Positions 60,182 to 64,000 of a stretch of 64,000 nt of DNA are shown one piece after another. Where the stretch lies: positions 186,001-250,000 of the forward strand of contig JAGXHG010000004.1 of NCBI GenBank assembly GCA_024636345.1, read 5' to 3'. The notes beneath the pieces were generated by a model. The model ran no database searches, was not told the origin of the DNA, and saw only the letters and a list, made by a program, of their open reading frames with translations. The stretch comes from Desulfobulbaceae bacterium (GTDB lineage: Bacteria; Desulfobacterota; Desulfobulbia; Desulfobulbales; Desulfocapsaceae). Position 1 is the stretch's first letter; each line of letters begins with the position of its first letter. The translations under genes and the position numbers were made by a program.

Positions 60182-60854
60182 TCAATGCTCGGGCTTCCGA
60201 CAGCGACATCGGATCTCTTGGTGGTTCAGTCGATTCCTTTCCATGCCTAGCCTCATCTCCGATGACCCCTGGGCTGTTTGCTGTGCGTTTGAATAATCTC
60301 ATATGTCCTTTTGTGGACCATTCTTGGGCAGCAATCTTGTCGACACTGCCAACATCGCCTTCGATAACCTCGAAGATACGATACAGCCCTACCCAACCAT
60401 GCTGATGGCCGAAAAGCCTAAACACCTTTCCTATAGCCTTATCTGCTAACGCGGCACATACCCATATTGGCACAAAGTCGGCAGGCTTGTACTCTTCAGT
60501 CACATTTCCTTCTGAATCCATAATAGAAAAAGAAAATGAATCCCATACCTGAATCGTGCTGATTAAATTCACATGAATTACCTTTGTACCGTCTGGCCGC
60601 TCTTCAATAACTTCGGATTCTGTTAGATCCGAATTACCACCTAAAGCTAATTTAGTTGCGCCATTCAAGACACTCAAGACTTGCTTAGAAACTTCTAGGA
60701 CTTCATCTGATGTCTTACATTCATCAAACTGCGGGCATGCCAAGAAGTATTGCCCGTGCTTATCCACCGCCAAGGACAAACTTGCGGTACACAAGGAACG
60801 CGACAACTCTTGCAAGTCATGTTCTGGGCCGACAACCCTGACTTTCCATCCCAT
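60126..60854 (-). CDS. Protein of unknown function
   Basis: A 242-aa soluble protein starting MGWKVRVVGPEHDLQELSRS with a C-terminal SLSEARALIETLLHHWL helix. The central part includes IWVCAALADKAIGKVFRLFG and PADFVP. AGGAG lies 13 nt before the ATG, a long gap. It overlaps the next gene by 56 nt. No signal peptide or helices for membrane insertion. Family not recognised. Confidence 0.6.
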   Translation of the reverse strand: MGWKVRVVGPEHDLQELSRSLCTASLSLAVDKHGQYFLACPQFDECKTSDEVLEVSKQVLSVLNGATKLALGGNSDLTESEVIEERPDGTKVIHVNLISTIQVWDSFSFSIMDSEGNVTEEYKPADFVPIWVCAALADKAIGKVFRLFGHQHGWVGLYRIFEVIEGDVGSVDKIAAQEWSTKGHMRLFKRTANSPGVIGDEARHGKESTEPPRDPMSLSEARALIETLLHHWLRSKGASCAT

Positions 60855-60988
60855 GTATGATTCTCGCTCCTGTAGCCTAACTATTGCTTATCAGGTCAAC
60901 TTGACTTGATACGTTGATCATTGTCGACAAATTGGGCATTATTACCCTGTCCTGCAATCATCTCTTCCAACACCTTCCTTTCTCCAGT

Positions 60989-61029
60989 AACACAGCAATG
61001 AGCGAAAAGACAATTTTTCAAATATCCCC
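60989..61029. mobile_element. Right-end relic of the 141-bp element family
   Basis: AACACAGCAATGAGCGAAAA followed by GACAATTTTTCAAATATCCCC resembles the right 40 bp of the 141-bp element (AACGCAGAGTTTGGGCGAAAA, then ATTTTTCAAGGTAGCC). No left end is visible. Decayed. Confidence 0.45.
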
Positions 61030-61087
61030 TGACCCTTTTATATGATACTATTTTCCTACAATTTCATATCCTATTAAGAGGGTTCGG

Positions 61088-62203
61088 TTATGCCTTCTTC
61101 TCTCTTTCTTTTGCTTCTATCACGCAGTAGATCCCGCCTTCCTTAAAGCCCGGCTGAAAACAGCCGTTGCAGGATATGCATTTGGCCGGGGAGAGGTCAC
61201 CCTGACTCCAACGTTGCACCAAATCAGGCTCCCTGATGAATGGTCGGGCCATGGAAATATAATCAATCCCTTCATCCTTAACTGACTTTTCCGCCATCTC
61301 GTAGCTTCTATAGCCGCCAACCACCATCACCGGGCAGTTGGTCGCTTTCTTGATTTGCTTGGCCAGGGAAAGGTTATAAGCCTCCTGCTCTGGCTTCTCA
61401 ATTTTGATCCGCACCGGAGTTTTGTCCCCCGAGGCTGAGGTGCCGCCACTCACCTCAATGGCATCGATGCCCGCCTTGTCCAATAGTGTTGCCGCATAGA
61501 CAGCATCTTCTATACTCAGGCCGCCTTCTACAAAGTCGGAACCGTTGAGCTTAATCAACACGGGAAAATCGTCACCCACCGTTTTCCGTACGGCATGGTA
61601 CACTTCGAGGAGAAACCGGCAGCGCTTGTCAATACTCCCTCCGTATTCATCCGTACGCCTGTTAGTGAGAGGAGAGAGGAACTGATTGATCAAATAGCCA
61701 TGGGCGCCATGAAGCTGGATGGCATCGAAACCGCAGGCCTTAGCCCGTCTTGCCGCATCAGCAAAGGCCACCACGATCTCTGCTATATCTTTTTTTGACA
61801 TTTCCTGAGGAAGTTCAGGAAATTGCTCAACCTGCACGGCTGATGGCGCCAGAGGTTGGCGGTGAGCGGTAGCTGCATCAGTCTGCCCCCCGGCATGAAC
61901 CAATTGGATGCAGATCTTCCCTTGCTGGTCATGTACCGCCTTGGTAAGGGCTTTCATCTCCGGGGAAAAATCGTCGGTATGAATACCCATCTTTCCCGGG
62001 AGCTGTTTGCCTTCTGGCCTCACAAAACTATATCCCGTGATGATCAAACCAACGCCGCCGCGGGCAAGATTCCCATACCAATTTGCCAGCTTTGCAGTGG
62101 GTCGGCCATCTGCCTCGCACATTCCTTCCCAGGTAGCTGAGCGGACCAGGCGGTTTCGCATGGTCATGCCGTTTATCGTGGTTTGGTCGAATAAGGTCGC
62201 CAT
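61088..62203 (-). CDS. NADH:flavin oxidoreductase, Old Yellow Enzyme family
   Basis: A TIM-barrel FMN enzyme of 371 aa with NRLVRSATWEGM, QLVHAGGQTD, the active-site GFDAIQLHGAHGYLINQFLS and TNRRTDEYGGS. A C-terminal Cys-rich tail CISCNGCFQPG plus IYCV is present, reminiscent of the iron-sulfur region of longer 2,4-dienoyl-CoA reductase-like relatives but without their second domain. AGGAG precedes the ATG. It probably reduces activated double bonds with NAD(P)H; substrate unknown. Confidence 0.93.
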   Translation of the reverse strand: MATLFDQTTINGMTMRNRLVRSATWEGMCEADGRPTAKLANWYGNLARGGVGLIITGYSFVRPEGKQLPGKMGIHTDDFSPEMKALTKAVHDQQGKICIQLVHAGGQTDAATAHRQPLAPSAVQVEQFPELPQEMSKKDIAEIVVAFADAARRAKACGFDAIQLHGAHGYLINQFLSPLTNRRTDEYGGSIDKRCRFLLEVYHAVRKTVGDDFPVLIKLNGSDFVEGGLSIEDAVYAATLLDKAGIDAIEVSGGTSASGDKTPVRIKIEKPEQEAYNLSLAKQIKKATNCPVMVVGGYRSYEMAEKSVKDEGIDYISMARPFIREPDLVQRWSQGDLSPAKCISCNGCFQPGFKEGGIYCVIEAKEREKKA

Positions 62204-62493
62204 AGCAATTCTCCTGGTAATTTTTTATTACATCCCTAAAAGCTAGTATCTGGTTTCCTGATATCTACGTTGACCAGAGACGGTTAATGACGATTTCACA
62301 GCAAGAGCATGTTGATTCTGACAGGATATCACTTTTCAGGCCTGGTAACCAGAAAACCGGAATCGCTGACATAAATATTAAGCAATCAGCGTCGGCACCA
62401 AAAAAGTTTACAAAAACGGAAAGTTGGCTTGAGCCATTCGGCCCATACGTACATCATGAGACGTTTATATTGTCCCCTATCTTTTCAAGCTCC
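62204..62493. other. Intergenic region upstream of the OYE gene, no gene seen
   Basis: Contains the OYE promoter region. A long + strand frame that begins here is the complement of the HsdR_N-like gene and is not supported by a ribosome-binding site. GTCCCCTATC near 62472 is one of several such short tags in the window. Confidence 0.45.
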
Positions 62494-63048
62494 CTAAACC
62501 CTATACCTCCGACAGCAGATCTCCACATCAAAGGCATTGAGAATCCGCAGCTCCCGCTCCCGCTTCTTGGCTTCCATCCCCTCGCGAAAGACCAGGGTCG
62601 GAAAAAGGTCCTGGGCCTGCTGGCAATCAGGGATAGCCTCCATACCGCTTGCCAGGACCTTGCCGGTAATGGTATCAAGGAGCTCCGCGTCCTGGCCGTT
62701 GGTGACCACGGCCAGCGGGATCTGGTACTCCTTTTCCAATACCCGGGCCGCGGCAATGGCTGGACGTTCGCGGGTGACCAGGGAACCGGGGCCGTAACGG
62801 ATAATCATGAACCGCTTCCCCTCAAGACTGACCACAAGCTCGATGGTGGAGCAGACAAACTGGCTGGAAAAAAGGGTCTCGACAAAGCGGCGGGGTTCAA
62901 GATCCTCTTTGGCATAGCCCTTTTCCTCAACCATCATGCGCGCCAACTGCTGCCTGTTCCGCTCGTCATCGGTGTCAGTCAGTTCCTCACCGGTGATATA
63001 ATCCCGGAGAGAGCCATAGACCAGATGATGTGATGAGACCCGCAACAT
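62494..63048 (-). CDS. Type I restriction HsdR N-terminal-like domain protein (stand-alone)
   Basis: The ATG at 63048 lies 9 nt after AGGAGG, while the earlier ATG touches that site directly. The 184-aa protein reads GSLRDYITGEELTDTDDERN, VEEKGYAKEDLEPR, RFMIIRYGPGSLVTRERPA and VVTNGQDAELLDT, the PF13588 HsdR_N-like pattern. No helicase or modification genes are near, so it is not an R-M system. Such single-domain proteins are frequent in deltaproteobacteria; the role is unknown. It is 81 nt downstream of the methyltransferase gene. Confidence 0.82.
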   Translation of the reverse strand: MLRVSSHHLVYGSLRDYITGEELTDTDDERNRQQLARMMVEEKGYAKEDLEPRRFVETLFSSQFVCSTIELVVSLEGKRFMIIRYGPGSLVTRERPAIAAARVLEKEYQIPLAVVTNGQDAELLDTITGKVLASGMEAIPDCQQAQDLFPTLVFREGMEAKKRERELRILNAFDVEICCRRYRV

Positions 63049-63129
63049 AGTTTCCATCCTCCTGAAACGACGATGCCCCTTGGCATACGCGAAGGGGCAT
63101 CGTCAAACAAAGGTTGTAACAGTCAACCT

Positions 63130-64000
63130 TTACAGTTCAAGCCACGACTCGGAAAAGACCGACTGACCGGACAGGGCCTTGTAGGTCTTGTAGTGCTGCA
63201 GAGCCACGTCTTTCAGGGTTGAAGGATCGGGATCATCCCCATCCATCATGGCATGGACCATATCGACATGATTCTGACGCTCGCCCTTGCAGATGGCCAT
63301 CAGCTCGGTATCATAGGCATTGACGATGGCGGTGGTGATGCCGTATTTCATCAGCATGATCAGATAGGTGCGATCCAGATACTTGCGCAGATGCTCGGCC
63401 ACGCCGTTGGAGACGTTCGACAGACCGACGGTAGAGCCGGCGCCGGGGGCGATATCGCCAAGCATCATCATGAATTCAAGGCCGGAGGCAATCTGGTCGG
63501 CGCCGAGGGTAATGGGGGTGCCGATGGGATCAAAGAGCATTTTCTCATTGGGAATACCGGCCTCGCTCAGGGCCATCATCAGGTCAACGGCCATGGAGGC
63601 GCGCTCGTTTGAATCGCGGGGCATACCGTCCGCTCCCCAGAGCAGGGCGATAACATTACATCCGGCCTCAGCAGCCACAGGGATCAAATTCTTCATCCGC
63701 TCGGGCTGGGCGGAGATGGAGTTCATGATGGTCAGTTCTTTATTTTTCACCACCTTGAAGCCGGCGGTCATGGCATCCATATTGGTGGTATCGAGACAGA
63801 GAGGAACATCAGAAACGGCCTCAACGGTCTGCACAATCCAGGGCATCAGCTCAACACCATCTTTCCGTGCAGGTCCGATATTCAGATCAAGATAGGAGGC
63901 ACCAGCCGCCGCTTCTTCCTTTGCCATCTCCTGAATGGGACCCTGGATCCGCTCTTTCATGGCGGTTCCGCTGCGTTTTCCCATGATATTGATGCTTTCG
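63130..64000 (-). CDS. acsE: Methyltetrahydrofolate:corrinoid methyltransferase (AcsE-like), start outside the window
   Basis: The frame is open to the window edge (ESINIMGKRSGTAMKER), so the first few residues are missing. The pterin-binding TIM barrel shows AGASYLDLNIGPARKDG, DVPLCLDTTNMDAM, TIMNSISAQPERM, FDPIGTPITLG and STVGLSNVSNG. It moves the methyl group of methyltetrahydrofolate to the corrinoid iron-sulfur protein in the Wood-Ljungdahl pathway, used for CO2 fixation or acetate oxidation in anaerobes. Dihydropteroate synthase is related, but the GLSNVSNG block favours AcsE. Confidence 0.9.
   Translation of the reverse strand, partial: ESINIMGKRSGTAMKERIQGPIQEMAKEEAAAGASYLDLNIGPARKDGVELMPWIVQTVEAVSDVPLCLDTTNMDAMTAGFKVVKNKELTIMNSISAQPERMKNLIPVAAEAGCNVIALLWGADGMPRDSNERASMAVDLMMALSEAGIPNEKMLFDPIGTPITLGADQIASGLEFMMMLGDIAPGAGSTVGLSNVSNGVAEHLRKYLDRTYLIMLMKYGITTAIVNAYDTELMAICKGERQNHVDMVHAMMDGDDPDPSTLKDVALQHYKTYKALSGQSVFSESWLEL

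Noticed and set aside
62287-63033. + strand frame of 248 codons
   Set aside because: Antisense to the HsdR_N-like gene, which has a proper ribosome-binding site and family motifs.
62494-63048. Restriction-modification system
   Set aside because: Only an HsdR N-terminal-like domain is present; no HsdM, HsdS, helicase or methyltransferase lies nearby in the window.

Overview
The window reads as chromosomal DNA of an anaerobic, respiring Gram-negative bacterium, most likely a desulfobacterotan (Desulfobulbales-like 'deltaproteobacterium'). Visible pointers are an AcsE-type methyltetrahydrofolate methyltransferase, a split-Soret-type cytochrome, several multiheme c cytochromes, an NrfD-type quinol module, a periplasmic nitrate reductase cluster, outer-membrane genes (PagL-like, BamE-like, lytic transglycosylase) and a probable selenoprotein. 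The taxonomic call is inference. No rRNA, tRNA or CRISPR array was seen.

Layout. 0-15 kb is mostly housekeeping and envelope genes: GGDEF sensor (cut by the window edge), ABC-F ATPase, LtaS-like phosphotransferase, PEBP protein, lytic transglycosylase, pcm, htpG, protoporphyrinogen oxidase. 15.4-18.7 kb is a very large fusion of radical SAM, ArsM-like methyltransferase and DUF5714-like zinc/cysteine domains. 18.7-21.3 kb carries a DUF2058 protein, a His-rich microprotein, rnhA with a hybrid-binding domain, and srkA. 21.5-27.6 kb is a nap operon on the minus strand in the order napD, napA, tetraheme NapB-like, tetraheme cytochrome, Tat-type 4Fe-4S protein, NrfD; it has no NapC, so quinol is probably oxidised through the NrfD/FeS module. 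28.3-35.5 kb is an osmolyte island: mscS-type channel, sucrose-phosphate synthase, sucrose-phosphate phosphatase, fructokinase and amylosucrase in one direction, the order known from halotolerant methanotrophs.

35.5-46 kb has a class II DAHP synthase, lipoproteins, PagL, YaaA, a PAS sensor, a secreted phosphoesterase, periplasmic MsrA and a three-gene unit of two HAMP membrane proteins around a heptaheme cytochrome. At 46.26-46.57 kb lies a DsrE-family gene whose active-site Cys codon is TGA (U-x-x-C), a strong selenocysteine candidate.

46.6-58.2 kb is a scarred accessory region. It holds a NYN/OST nuclease-like gene, a DUF2254 protein, an NhaP antiporter, split-Soret cytochrome, RegB/RegA redox two-component pair and a superoxide-reductase-like periplasmic protein. 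Among them sit decayed genes (internally deleted copies of yaaA and nhaP, a SpoIIAA-like pseudogene) and short non-autonomous elements. Two of these elements are exactly 141 bp with inverted ends and 4-bp target duplications, and one interrupts a second repeat whose uninterrupted copy is also in the window. 58.2-64 kb returns to ordinary genes: a Ste24-type protease, two unknown overlapping genes, an OYE-family oxidoreductase, an HsdR_N-like protein and the methyltetrahydrofolate methyltransferase cut by the window end.
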